Origin: Pseudonocardia kujensis
Lineage (GTDB): Bacteria > Actinomycetota > Actinomycetes > Mycobacteriales > Pseudonocardiaceae
Length of the DNA stretch: 63,894 nucleotides
Assembly: GCF_021283305.1 (NCBI RefSeq)
Contig: NZ_JAJSOK010000041.1
Location: forward strand, 1-63,894
Direction: 5' to 3'
The notes beneath the pieces were generated by a model. The model did no database searches, was not told the DNA's origin, and saw only the letters and a program-made list of their open reading frames with translations. The position numbers were made by a program, and so were the translations under genes. Below, one piece after another: positions 39,968-48,509 of the stretch. Position 1 is the stretch's first letter; each line of letters opens with the position of its first letter.

Positions 39968-40731
39968 GCGACCGGTTCCGGCTCGACGGCCGGGTCGCGG
40001 TCGTCACCGGCGCCTCGTCGGGGCTGGGCCTGCGGTTCGCCCGTGTGCTGGCCGAGGCCGGGGCCGACGTCGTCGTCGGGGCCCGGCGGTCCGACGGGCT
40101 CGCGGCCGCGGAGAAGGCCGTCCGGGACGCCGGCCGCCGGTGCGTCGCCCTGCCGACGGACGTCACCGACGACGCGTCGTGCGCCGCCCTGGTCGCCGCG
40201 GCCGTCGCGCTCGGCGGGCCGGACGTGCTGGTCAACAACGCCGGCACGGGTTATGCGGCGCGGGCGGAGAAGGACGACCCGGAGCGCGCGGCCCGGCTGC
40301 TCGACGTCAACCTCCTCGGCGCGTACCGGATGACGATGCACGCGGGGCGCGCCATGATCGCCGCGGGCCGGGGCGGGGCGATCGTCAACATCGGCTCGGC
40401 GCTCGGGCACAGCACCGGGCACCTCCCCGAGGCGGCGTACTCGGCGTCGAAGGCCGGGCTCGCGGGGCTGACCCGCGACCTCGCCGCGCAGTGGTCCGGG
40501 CGGCACGGGATCCGGGTCAACGTCCTCGCGCCGGGCTGGTTCGCCTCCGAGATGACCGCGCCACTGCTCGAGCGGGAGGGCGGGGCGGAGGCCCTCGCCG
40601 CCCGCACGGCGATGGGGCGGATCGGGCGCGAGGAGGAGCTCGACGGGCCGCTCCTGCTCCTGGCCTCCGCCGCCGGCTCCTACCTGACCGGGACCACCCT
40701 GGCGGTCGACGGCGGCTGGAGCATGCACTAG
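39964..40731 (+). CDS. Short-chain dehydrogenase/reductase (classical SDR)
   Basis: A 255-residue classical SDR: cofactor motif TGASSGLG, VLVNNAGTGY, catalytic Ser in NIGSALGHS, the YSASK pair, and the end DGGWSMH. The N-terminal RFRLDGRVAVVTGASSG and the APGWFASEM loop are like 3-oxoacyl or gluconate 5-dehydrogenase SDRs. It is coupled to the tetR gene (ATGA) and likely belongs to the catabolic island. Its TAG stop shares two bases with the P450 stop on the other strand within CTAG. Confidence 0.9.
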   Translation: MSDRFRLDGRVAVVTGASSGLGLRFARVLAEAGADVVVGARRSDGLAAAEKAVRDAGRRCVALPTDVTDDASCAALVAAAVALGGPDVLVNNAGTGYAARAEKDDPERAARLLDVNLLGAYRMTMHAGRAMIAAGRGGAIVNIGSALGHSTGHLPEAAYSASKAGLAGLTRDLAAQWSGRHGIRVNVLAPGWFASEMTAPLLEREGGAEALAARTAMGRIGREEELDGPLLLLASAAGSYLTGTTLAVDGGWSMH

Positions 40732-41951
40732 CTGTGCTGGCCGAGGTGCACGGGCAGCCGGGCCAGGCCGCGCGAGAGCAGCACCGGATGCCAGCGCAGC
40801 GGCTCGTCGGCGAGCCGGAGTCCGGGGAAGCGCCGCAGCACGGCCGGGATCGCGAGCGAGGCCTCCAGCCGCGCCAGCGGGGCTCCGAGGCAGTAGTGCA
40901 ACCCGATCCCGAAGCCCAGCTGGCGGCCGGGCCGGCGGGTCACGTCGAAGCGGTCGGGGTCGCCGAACACGGCGGGATCGCGGTTGGCCGCGGCGGGGCA
41001 GAGGAACACGCGGTCGCCGCGGCGGAGCACCCGCCCGCCCAGCTCGACGTCCGCGGCCATGATCCGCGCGATGGTCTTGGCCGGGCCGTCGTAGCGCAGG
41101 GCCTCCTCGACCGTCCCGGGCGCGTCCGCCGGCGTACCCGGGTGCCGCAGGAGCGCGAGCAGCCCGTTGCCGATGAGGTTCGTGGTGGTTTCGTGGCCCG
41201 CGAACAGCAGTAGCACCCCGGTGGAGACGACCTCCTCGTGGGTCAGGGCGTCGCCGGCGTCGCGGGCCCGGATCAGTGCGGTGAGGAGGTCGTCGGCGGG
41301 CTCGCGCTCGTGGCGGGCGACCAGCTCACCGAGATAGGCGGTCAGGTCGGCCATCCCGGCGGCACCGTCGGCGTGCCGGTCCGGGTCGCCCATCCCGCCG
41401 AACACCAGCCCGGTGATCCGGTCCGACCACTCCTTGAACCGGTCGCGGTCCGACCGGGGCACCCCGAGGAGCTCCGCGACGACGCTCGCGGTGAGCGGGT
41501 ACGCGTAGTCGCCGATGAGGTCGGCGGGCCCGGAGAGGGCGTCGGACAGGTCGTCGAGCAGCTCGGCGGCGAGCTCGCCGATGCGGGGGCGGACGCGTTC
41601 GACGGCGCGCGGCGTGAACGCCCGGCTCAGCAGCCTCCGCAGCCGGGTGTGGTCCGGCGGGTCCTTGAACACCATCCAGTCCTCGAGGACCCCGAACGCC
41701 GCGCGCACACCGGGATCGGCGCCCGGGCCGTCCAGCCGGGCGCGCCGGTAGGGCGAGATCCGGTCGGAGGAGAAGCGGGGATCGCGCAGCGCCGCGTCGA
41801 CGTCGGCGTACCGGGTGACGAACCAGGACCGGTAGCGCTCGCTCCGGTGGACGGGATCGTGCTCGCGCAGCTCGGCGAGCAACGGGTACGGGTCCGCGAC
41901 GGCCTCAGGGGAGAGGAGGTCCGCCCGCGTGGCCGGCCCCGACGCGGTCAC
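40728..41951 (-). CDS. Cytochrome P450
   Basis: A 407-residue soluble bacterial P450. The I-helix oxygen-binding motif is LLLFAGHETTTN, the ExxR pair sits in EEALRYD, and the heme-ligand loop is FGIGLHYCLGAPLARLE with Cys354. N-terminal DPYPLLAELREHDPVHRSE is typical of the CYP family used in actinobacterial catabolism. It hydroxylates an unknown substrate using external ferredoxin; none is encoded nearby. The GTG overlaps the thiolase stop (GTGA), so it is the last gene of a three-gene leftward operon (DUF35, thiolase, P450). Confidence 0.94.
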   Translation of the reverse strand: MTASGPATRADLLSPEAVADPYPLLAELREHDPVHRSERYRSWFVTRYADVDAALRDPRFSSDRISPYRRARLDGPGADPGVRAAFGVLEDWMVFKDPPDHTRLRRLLSRAFTPRAVERVRPRIGELAAELLDDLSDALSGPADLIGDYAYPLTASVVAELLGVPRSDRDRFKEWSDRITGLVFGGMGDPDRHADGAAGMADLTAYLGELVARHEREPADDLLTALIRARDAGDALTHEEVVSTGVLLLFAGHETTTNLIGNGLLALLRHPGTPADAPGTVEEALRYDGPAKTIARIMAADVELGGRVLRRGDRVFLCPAAANRDPAVFGDPDRFDVTRRPGRQLGFGIGLHYCLGAPLARLEASLAIPAVLRRFPGLRLADEPLRWHPVLLSRGLARLPVHLGQHS

Positions 41952-43060
41952 GGGGCCTCCAGCACGGCGACCACGCAGGCGTTGCCGTCGAGCACCGAGA
42001 CCCCGCCGCCCATCGTCTCGACGAGGCCGAGGCGCGCCCCGTCGACCTGCCGGCCGCCGGCGTCGCCGCGCAGCTGCCACACGATCTCGGCGAGCTGGGC
42101 CAGGCCCGTCGCGCCGAGCGGATGACCGCGGGAGAGCAGCCCGCCGGAGGGGTTGACGGGCTGCTCCCCGCCGAGGGCGGTGCGGCCGGCGGCGGCCGCC
42201 TTCCCGCCCTCCCCGGGGCCCGCGAGCCCCAGCGCCTCGGTGGTGACGATCTCGCCGACGGTGAAGGCGTCGTGGACCTCGGCGACGTCGACGTCCTCCG
42301 GGCCGACGCCCGCGGCCGCGAAGGCCGCCGCGGCCGTGTCCCGCACGACGTCGTACCCCCAGACGTTCGGGGACCGGTGGTTCCAGGGCGCCCCGGAGCG
42401 CAGAGCGACCGACCGCACCGTGACCCGCCCGGGGGCGGCGGGCCCGACGATCGCGGCCGCCGCCCCGTCCGAGGTCGGGCAGCACTGGAGGAGCGTGAGC
42501 GGGTCGGCGATCGTCCGCGACGCGAGCACCTCTTCGACCGTGTACCGGCCGGCGTACTGGGCGCGGGGGTTGTGCAGGGCGTGCGCATGGTTCTTCACCG
42601 ACACGGCGGCCAGCTGCTCGGGCGTCACCCGGCCCTCGTGCAGCCAGCGCGCGGCGGCCATGGCGTAGAGCGCGGGCAGGGCCAGCCCGGAACGGCCCTC
42701 GGGGTCGGTCGGCTCGGGCGTGATCGCCCCGTCGCCCATCCGCTCGAGGCCGAGCGCGAGCACCCGCCCGTAGCGCCCGGACCGCACGGCCTCGCAGGCC
42801 TCGGCGAAGGCGGTGGTGCCGCTGGCGCAGGCGTTCTCCACGGTCAGCACCGGCATGCCGGCCAGGCCCATCGCGCGGAGCACCCGTTGCGCCACCCCGG
42901 CCGGACCGAACACGGTCCCGACCCACACGGCGTCGACGGACCGGGACCCGCCGGCCGCGCGGAAGGCCTCGTCGACGGCGGTGAACGCGAGGTCGACCAG
43001 GTCCACGCCGGGCTGCCGGCCGAAGTGCGAGGTGCCGACGCCCTCGATCCCGACCCTCAT
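41948..43060 (-). CDS. Thiolase-like (SCP2-type) protein
   Basis: A 370-residue thiolase-fold enzyme. The nucleophile region is ENACASGTTAF (Cys78), the second-half CPTSDGAAAAIV and the C-terminal RGHPLGATG supply the His. This short thiolase form without the second Cys context is typical of SCP-2/lipid-transfer thiolases that require a DUF35 OB-fold partner. The partner gene overlaps it by 4 nt upstream. It could cleave beta-ketoacyl-CoA or do a retro-aldol step like Ltp2. ATG at 43060 lies on the partner's stop. Confidence 0.9.
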   Translation of the reverse strand: MRVGIEGVGTSHFGRQPGVDLVDLAFTAVDEAFRAAGGSRSVDAVWVGTVFGPAGVAQRVLRAMGLAGMPVLTVENACASGTTAFAEACEAVRSGRYGRVLALGLERMGDGAITPEPTDPEGRSGLALPALYAMAAARWLHEGRVTPEQLAAVSVKNHAHALHNPRAQYAGRYTVEEVLASRTIADPLTLLQCCPTSDGAAAAIVGPAAPGRVTVRSVALRSGAPWNHRSPNVWGYDVVRDTAAAAFAAAGVGPEDVDVAEVHDAFTVGEIVTTEALGLAGPGEGGKAAAAGRTALGGEQPVNPSGGLLSRGHPLGATGLAQLAEIVWQLRGDAGGRQVDGARLGLVETMGGGVSVLDGNACVVAVLEAP

Positions 43061-43413
43061 CCGAGGACCTCCACCCGCACGTCGCCGTCGTCGCCGGCCG
43101 GGAGCAGGCGTACCCGGGCGCCGATCCGGACCGGGCCGCCGGTGTGCGCCAGGACGCGCGGCCCGTCGTCGAGGTCGACGTAGGCGAGGCCGTACGGCGG
43201 GGTCCGGCCGGGCACCGGGATCCGCACGACCGTCGCACTCCACACCGTGCCCTCGGGCCCGAACCGGGCGGGCTCGACCGGCCCGCCGCACGCCGGGCAG
43301 GCGGGCCAGGCGAACGCGGCGACCTCGCCGCACGCCGTGCAGCGGCGGCCCTCGACCAGGCCGCCGCCGTCTGCTCCGGCGACGACCCGGGGCCGCGGGT
43401 CGGGGGTGCTCAC
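43057..43413 (-). CDS. DUF35 zinc-ribbon/OB-fold partner of the thiolase
   Basis: A 118-residue protein with an N-terminal zinc ribbon (Cys25, Cys28, Cys39, Cys42: CTAC then CPAC) and a C-terminal OB-fold (VWSATVVRIPVPGRTPPYGLAYVDLDDGPRV). DUF35 proteins form complexes with thiolase-like enzymes such as Ltp2 and HMG-CoA-type thiolases and channel CoA substrates. The gene is first in its operon and overlaps the thiolase by 4 nt, strongly implying a complex. GTG at 43413 sits seven nucleotides after TTTCAT, another leaderless-like start. Confidence 0.9.
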   Translation of the reverse strand: MSTPDPRPRVVAGADGGGLVEGRRCTACGEVAAFAWPACPACGGPVEPARFGPEGTVWSATVVRIPVPGRTPPYGLAYVDLDDGPRVLAHTGGPVRIGARVRLLPAGDDGDVRVEVLG

Positions 43414-43420
43414 AGCGCTT

Positions 43421-43449
43421 ATGAAACCAAACCCTGGTTCGGCTATCAA
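43421..43449 (-). promoter_or_regulatory. Candidate leftward promoter of the DUF35-thiolase-P450 operon
   Basis: On the minus strand TTGATA (43449-43444) and TTTCAT (43426-43421) are 17 nt apart, a standard -35/-10 layout, and TTTCAT lies seven nucleotides before GTG 43413, so the transcript would begin at the start codon. The -10 is imperfect at its second base. Confidence 0.5.
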
Positions 43450-43487
43450 CGATCGTGGTGGTGGCCGAAGGGCGCGGCGGAGAGCTC

Positions 43488-43516
43488 TTGACACCCATCG
43501 TGGCCCACGACACAGT
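43488..43516 (+). promoter_or_regulatory. Candidate rightward promoter with an operator-like palindrome in the spacer
   Basis: A consensus TTGACA (43488-43493) and CACAGT (43511-43516) are exactly 17 nt apart. The palindrome TCGTGGCCCACGA (43498-43510, 6-bp arms) fills most of the spacer, a classical repressor position. The predicted start near 43523 leaves a leader of about 95 nt before the LLM oxidoreductase ATG. Confidence 0.6.
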
Positions 43517-43618
43517 GATTCGGCCTGCGATCAACAAACCCGTGTTCGTCCTTGATGTCGTGTACCGGGTGTCATGCCTGCACCCGGTCCCGACCGGACC
43601 TGCGAGAGGACCCGACCG

Positions 43619-44728
43619 ATGAAGTTCGGCTTCTTCACCATGCCCGAGCACCCGCCGCGCGAGAACTGGACGCTGTCCTACGACCGTGACATCGCGGGAA
43701 TCGTGGAGGCGGAGCGGCTGGGCTTCCACGAGTACTGGATCGGCGAGCACCACACGGGCGGCTACGAGAACGTCCCGGTGCCGGAGTTCATGATCGCCAA
43801 GGCGTCGGCGGTGACCCACCGGATCCGGCTGGGGACGGGCGTGATCAACCTGCCCTACCAGGACCCGTTCATGGTCGCCGAGCGGATGGCCTTCCTGGAC
43901 CACCTCACCCACGGCCGGCTCGAGTACGGCTTCGGCGGCGGCGGGCTGCCCACGGACAAGGCGCTGTTCGGGCTCGAGCCCTCCGAGGCCTCGCCGCGGA
44001 CGAACGAGGCGCTGGAGATCATCTGGCAGCTGCTCACCTCGGACGATCCGGTCACCTACGAGGGCGTGTACTGGAAGTACGAGAACCGGCAGCTGCAGGT
44101 CGGGCCGTACCAGGACGTGCCGCCGTTCGCGATCGCCGGCCTGACCGGGGTGCACAACTACGCCAAGTGCGGTGAGCGGGGCTGGAAGCCGCTGTCGGTG
44201 CACTTCGCGCCGACCGACAACGGCACCTACCAGGACGCACCGGACCTCAAGGCGATGGGCGCGGCCATGCTCGACGCGGGGGCCCGCGCCGGGATCGACC
44301 CCGCCGTGACCAGGGACAACTGGCGGATCGTGCGCGAGGTCTACGTGACCGACGACAAGGACCAGGCGCTGCGCGACATCCGCGAGGGCGTGAAGCTCTC
44401 CTACGACTACCTGTTCGGGCTGGGTCTCGGCGCGCTGATGAAGATCGGCGACGGGATGACCGACGCCGACCTCACGCTGGACTGGATGGTCGACAACATC
44501 CCGTGGATCATCGGCAGCCCCGAGGACTGCGTGCGGCAGATCAAGGAGCTCGAGGAGGAGGTCGGCGGCTTCGGCACGTTGCTGATCAACTGCCGGGACT
44601 GGGTGACCACGGACAAGTGGAACCGGTCGCTGGAGATGTTCGCCCGGTACGTCATGCCGCACTTCACGAAGCGGGAGCGGCTGGCACGCCGGCAGAAGCT
44701 GGCGAACGTCGCGCTCGGCATCGCCTGA
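43619..44728 (+). CDS. LLM-class flavin-dependent oxidoreductase
   Basis: A 369-residue luciferase-like (bacterial luciferase/F420-type) TIM-barrel protein. The N-terminal KFGFFTMPEHPPRENWTLSYDRDI, the EYWIGEHHTGGYENVPVPEFMIA segment and the RLGTGVINLPYQDPFMVAERMAFLDHLT strand are typical of FMN-dependent monooxygenases of this group. It would insert oxygen into an organic substrate using reduced flavin; no flavin reductase is encoded beside it. ATG at 43619 has GAGAGGA eight nucleotides upstream. It leads a four-gene rightward operon and its stop overlaps the SDR start. Confidence 0.92.
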   Translation: MKFGFFTMPEHPPRENWTLSYDRDIAGIVEAERLGFHEYWIGEHHTGGYENVPVPEFMIAKASAVTHRIRLGTGVINLPYQDPFMVAERMAFLDHLTHGRLEYGFGGGGLPTDKALFGLEPSEASPRTNEALEIIWQLLTSDDPVTYEGVYWKYENRQLQVGPYQDVPPFAIAGLTGVHNYAKCGERGWKPLSVHFAPTDNGTYQDAPDLKAMGAAMLDAGARAGIDPAVTRDNWRIVREVYVTDDKDQALRDIREGVKLSYDYLFGLGLGALMKIGDGMTDADLTLDWMVDNIPWIIGSPEDCVRQIKELEEEVGGFGTLLINCRDWVTTDKWNRSLEMFARYVMPHFTKRERLARRQKLANVALGIA

Positions 44729-45564
44729 TGCAGGCGGGGCTGTCCGCGCCCGTCCCGGAGCTCGCCGGCCGCACCGTGCTCGTCACGGGCGGCGGCAGCG
44801 GGATCGGCAAGGGGATCACGGCGGCGGTGCTGGAGAAGGGGGCGAACGTCGTCGTCCTCGAGATCGAGCCCGCGAACATCAAGGCCGCGTCGGCGGAGCT
44901 CGGGGGCGGCGACAGGATCGCCTGGCACGAGGGCTCGGTGTGCGTGGCCGCGGACGTCGAGGCGGCGTTCGCGCTGGCCGCCGAGCGGTTCGGCGTGGTC
45001 GACCACCTGGTCAACAACGCCGGCACCGCCACGGTCGCGCTCGTCGAGGACACGACGGAGGAGGACTGGGACCTCATCGTCGACACCCTGCTGAAGGGGA
45101 CGTTCCTGTGCACGCGGGCGTTCGCGCGGCAGCTGCTGGCGGACGGCGCGCCCCGCTCGATCGTCAACATCTCCTCGCTCAACGCCGTCGCGGCGACGGA
45201 CGGGATGGGGAGCTACTGCGCGGCGAAGGCCGGGGTCAAGAGCTTCACCGAGGTCTGTGCGGGAGAGCTCGGCCGGCGCGGCGTCCGCGTCAACGCGATC
45301 GGGCCCGGCCTGGTCAACACCCCGCTTGGCGAGGGCTTCTCCGTCGGGCAGATCGGGCAGGAGTTCACCGACCGGACCCTGGTGGCGGACAAGCGGAACC
45401 AGGAGCCGTCGGACATCGCCGACGTGGCGTTGTTCCTGATGTCCCCTGCGGCGCAGCGGATCACGGGACACTTCGTCCCGGTCGACGGGGGCCAGCACGT
45501 CCGCGGCCTGCACTCGTACTGGGACGTGGCCGAGGCGCAGGGCCTTGTCGGGAGGCCGGGCTGA
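44728..45564 (+). CDS. Short-chain dehydrogenase in the LLM-led operon
   Basis: A 278-residue classical SDR with TGGGSGIGKG, LVNNAGTATVALVED, catalytic Ser in NISSLNAVAA, the YCAAK pair, and the end VPVDGGQHVRGLHSYW. The C-terminal WDV tail is longer than in simple fatty-acid SDRs. It probably oxidises the alcohol produced by one of the island's oxygenases. Its ATG shares a base with the stop of the LLM gene (TGATG). The following AMP-ligase gene starts about 35 nt downstream. Confidence 0.9.
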   Translation: MQAGLSAPVPELAGRTVLVTGGGSGIGKGITAAVLEKGANVVVLEIEPANIKAASAELGGGDRIAWHEGSVCVAADVEAAFALAAERFGVVDHLVNNAGTATVALVEDTTEEDWDLIVDTLLKGTFLCTRAFARQLLADGAPRSIVNISSLNAVAATDGMGSYCAAKAGVKSFTEVCAGELGRRGVRVNAIGPGLVNTPLGEGFSVGQIGQEFTDRTLVADKRNQEPSDIADVALFLMSPAAQRITGHFVPVDGGQHVRGLHSYWDVAEAQGLVGRPG

Positions 45565-45598
45565 GTGGAGCTCGCCGAACGAACGATGGTGCCGAGCG

Positions 45599-47122
45599 GT
45601 GCGCGCGACGCTGGGTGAGGAGTTCGAGGCCGCCCTGCGGCGGCACCGGGCGCGGACGGCGGTCGAGGCCGGCGGGCGAAGCTGGACCTACGGCGACCTC
45701 GACCGCTGGTCCGCGGCGGTGGCGGACCAGCTCCGGGCCGTCGGCGTGCGTCCGGGCGACGCGGTGGCCCTCTACCTGGGCAACTGCGTCGAGTTCGTGG
45801 TCGCGGACCTCGCGGTGGCGCGGGTGGGCGCGGTGAAGGTGCCCGTCAACACGTTGCTGCCCGAGGCCACGGTCGCGCACATCGTGAAGGCGGCCCGGGT
45901 GCGGGCGCTGGTGCTCGGCACCGGTGTCGCGGCCGTCGGCGAGCGGGCGGGGGCGGGCCTGCCGACCCTGTGGGTCGACGACGGCGGTGGGCCGGCGGCG
46001 GGGGAGACCCTGGCCGGTCCCGGCGACGTCGCCGTGCCGGCGCCCGGGATCGGGCCCACGGACCGCGCCGCGATCTACTTCACCGGCGGCACCACCGGGC
46101 TGCCGAAGGGGGTCGTGCACACCCAGGCCTCGGCCGTCGCGGTGCAGTACGCCCAGATCCTCGAGGCCGAGCTCGCCCAGGACGAGCGGCTGCTGCTCAT
46201 GACCCCGCTCGCGCACGCCGCCGGGCTGTTCGCGCAGTCCGCGCTGGTCCGGGGCGCGACGGTCGTGATCGAGCCGGGCTTCGACGCCGGCCGCGCCCTC
46301 GACCTGCTGCGCGACCGGGGGGTCACCTGGACGTTCCTCGTGCCGACGATGATCTACCGGTTGCTCGACCTGGCCCGGGACCGGGAGGACCTGCCGTTGC
46401 GCACGGTCGTCTACGGGGCCGCGCCGATCGCGCCGTCCCGGTTGGCGCGGGCGCTGGAGGTGTTCGGGCCGGTGTTCGTGCAGCTCTTCGGCCAGACCGA
46501 GTGCCCGAACTGGGGCACCCGGCTGGCCAAGCACGACCACGACCCCGCCCGGCCGGAGCTGCTCGGTTCGTGCGGGCAGGCGTCGATCATGGCGGACGTC
46601 CGGGTCGTCGACGACGCCGGCGCGCCCCTCCCACCCGGCGCGACGGGGGAGGTCTGCCTCCGGGCGCCGTACACGCTCGAGTCCTACCTGGGCGACCCGG
46701 GGGCCACCGCGGCGAAGTTCCTGCCCGGCGGCTGGATCCGCACCGGCGACGTCGGGCTCCTCGACGAGGGCGGTTACCTGCACCTGCGGGACCGCAAGGC
46801 GGACATGGTGATCAGCGGCGGGATGAACGTCTACTGCCGCGACGTCGAGGACGTCCTGGCCCGGCACCCGGCCGTCGCGCGGGTGGCGGTGATCGGGGTG
46901 CCGCACGAGGACTGGGGCGAGGCGGTGCACGCCGTGGTCGTGCCGCGACCGGGCTTCTCCCCGGAGGAGCTGCTCGGGTGGTCGCGGGGCGAGCTGGCCG
47001 GCTACGCCCGTCCCAAGTCCGTCGAGGTCGTCGCGGACCTGCCGGAGACGCCGTTCGGGAAGATCGACAAGAAGGTCCTGCGCGCGCCGCACTGGGCGGG
47101 CCGGGACCGGGCCATCGGCTGA
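45599..47122 (+). CDS. AMP-forming acyl/aryl-CoA synthetase
   Basis: A 507-residue ANL-superfamily ligase. The P-loop-like A3 motif is IYFTGGTTGLPKGVVH, the A5 motif is QLFGQTE, A7 is GGWIRTGDVGLLDE, A8 is YLHLRDRKADMVISGGMNVYCRDVED, and the catalytic Lys is in PETPFGKIDKK. It activates a carboxylate to its CoA thioester. The start is uncertain: GTG 45599 fits homologues, while TTG 45545 would overlap the SDR gene; neither has a strong ribosome site. It lies in the same operon as a second, PaaK-like ligase, so the pathway probably uses two different acids. Confidence 0.9.
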   Translation: MRATLGEEFEAALRRHRARTAVEAGGRSWTYGDLDRWSAAVADQLRAVGVRPGDAVALYLGNCVEFVVADLAVARVGAVKVPVNTLLPEATVAHIVKAARVRALVLGTGVAAVGERAGAGLPTLWVDDGGGPAAGETLAGPGDVAVPAPGIGPTDRAAIYFTGGTTGLPKGVVHTQASAVAVQYAQILEAELAQDERLLLMTPLAHAAGLFAQSALVRGATVVIEPGFDAGRALDLLRDRGVTWTFLVPTMIYRLLDLARDREDLPLRTVVYGAAPIAPSRLARALEVFGPVFVQLFGQTECPNWGTRLAKHDHDPARPELLGSCGQASIMADVRVVDDAGAPLPPGATGEVCLRAPYTLESYLGDPGATAAKFLPGGWIRTGDVGLLDEGGYLHLRDRKADMVISGGMNVYCRDVEDVLARHPAVARVAVIGVPHEDWGEAVHAVVVPRPGFSPEELLGWSRGELAGYARPKSVEVVADLPETPFGKIDKKVLRAPHWAGRDRAIG

Positions 47123-47131
47123 GGAGCGACC

Positions 47132-48469
47132 ATGACCGGCCCCCGTTCCGTGCGGACCGACGCCCGCGGCTTCCCCCGGTTCTGGGACGAGGAGCGCGAG
47201 ACCATCGACCCGGCCAAGCGGGACGCCCTGATCCTCGACCGGGTCCAGCACCAGCTCCGGTACGCGTACGCCGAGCTGCCCTTCTACCGCCGCCACTACG
47301 ACGAGCACGGCTTCCACCCCGACCAGGTCCGGTCGCTCGAGGACTTCACCACGAAGGTCCCGGTGATCACCAAGAAGATGCTGGTGGCGGACCAGGCCGC
47401 GCACCCGCCGTTCGGCAGCTACGCCCGTGACCTGCCACCCGGCGGGATCGCCCGGATCCACGGGTCGTCCGGCACCTCGGGGGTGCCGACCCTGTACGCG
47501 GTGTCCAAGGCGGACTGGGAGCGCGCGGGCGAGGTCCACGCGATGGCGCAGTGGTGCGCCGGGGTCCGGCCCGACGACGTCGTCCAGGTCGGGTTCCCGT
47601 TCGGGCTGTTCTTCGGCGGCTGGGGCGTGGTGCAGGGCGCCGAGCGGATCGGCGCCACCCTCTTCCCGATCGGGATCACCGACTCGCAGAAGCACCTGGA
47701 GCTGATCGGGCGGCTCGGGTCGACGGTGTTCAGCGCGACGCCGTCGTACTGCATCCACCTGCTGTCCGTCGCCGAGGACCTGGGGATCGACCTGCGGCGG
47801 TCCACGATCCGTCACCTTCTCGTGGGCGGGGAGCCCGGCGGCGCCCTGCCCGGCACCCGGAAGATCATCGAGGAGGGCTGGGGCGCGATCGCCGCCGACG
47901 CCGGCTCGACGTCGGAGATGTACCCGTTCCAGACCAGCGTCGGCTGCGAGGCGGGCACCGGGACCCACCTCTACACCGACGAGGTCCTCACCGAGGTCGT
48001 GTCCTCGGAGGACCTGAACGTGCCCGTCCCCGTCGGCGAGCGCGGTGCCGTCGTCTACACCCACCTCTGGCGCGACTCGCAGCCCATGATCCGCTTCGCC
48101 CCCGGGGACGAGACCTACCTCGCCACCGATCCCTGCCCCTGCGGCCGGACCTACCCCCGGATGCCGGAGGGCGTGCTCGGGCGGCTCGACGACATGTTGG
48201 TGATCCGGGGCGCCAACGTCTTCCCCAGCGCCGTCGAGACCGCCCTGCGCTCGGTGGCCGGGCTCGGCCCGGAGTTCCGCATCCGGGTCCGCAAGGAGGG
48301 CGCCCTCGACGAGATGACCGTCGAGGCCGAGGGCGACGCCTCGCTGCAGGGCCCCACCGAGGAGGCGCTCAAGCGGGTGCTCGGGATCCGGGTCCCCGCC
48401 GTCCTCCTGGCCCCCGGCACCCTCCCCGAAACCACCTTCAAGGCCCGCCGGGTGGTCGACGAGCGCTGA
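47132..48469 (+). CDS. Phenylacetate-CoA ligase-like (PaaK-type) AMP-dependent ligase
   Basis: A 445-residue PaaK-family ligase. It shows HGSSGTSGVPTLYAVSKADW (the nucleotide-binding loop), VFSATPSYCIHLLSVAEDLGID, GSTSEMYPFQTSVGCEAG, and the C-terminal GRLDDMLVIRGANVFPSAVE. PaaK-type enzymes activate aromatic or heteroaromatic acids. GAGGAG lies six nucleotides before ATG 47132, and the gene follows the other ligase by 9 nt. It ends the rightward operon of the island; immediately downstream begins a region of decayed genes. Confidence 0.92.
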   Translation: MTGPRSVRTDARGFPRFWDEERETIDPAKRDALILDRVQHQLRYAYAELPFYRRHYDEHGFHPDQVRSLEDFTTKVPVITKKMLVADQAAHPPFGSYARDLPPGGIARIHGSSGTSGVPTLYAVSKADWERAGEVHAMAQWCAGVRPDDVVQVGFPFGLFFGGWGVVQGAERIGATLFPIGITDSQKHLELIGRLGSTVFSATPSYCIHLLSVAEDLGIDLRRSTIRHLLVGGEPGGALPGTRKIIEEGWGAIAADAGSTSEMYPFQTSVGCEAGTGTHLYTDEVLTEVVSSEDLNVPVPVGERGAVVYTHLWRDSQPMIRFAPGDETYLATDPCPCGRTYPRMPEGVLGRLDDMLVIRGANVFPSAVETALRSVAGLGPEFRIRVRKEGALDEMTVEAEGDASLQGPTEEALKRVLGIRVPAVLLAPGTLPETTFKARRVVDER

Positions 48470-48509
48470 GGGAGCTGGTCCACGGGGATCTCACGGAGAG
48501 ATCAGAGGT

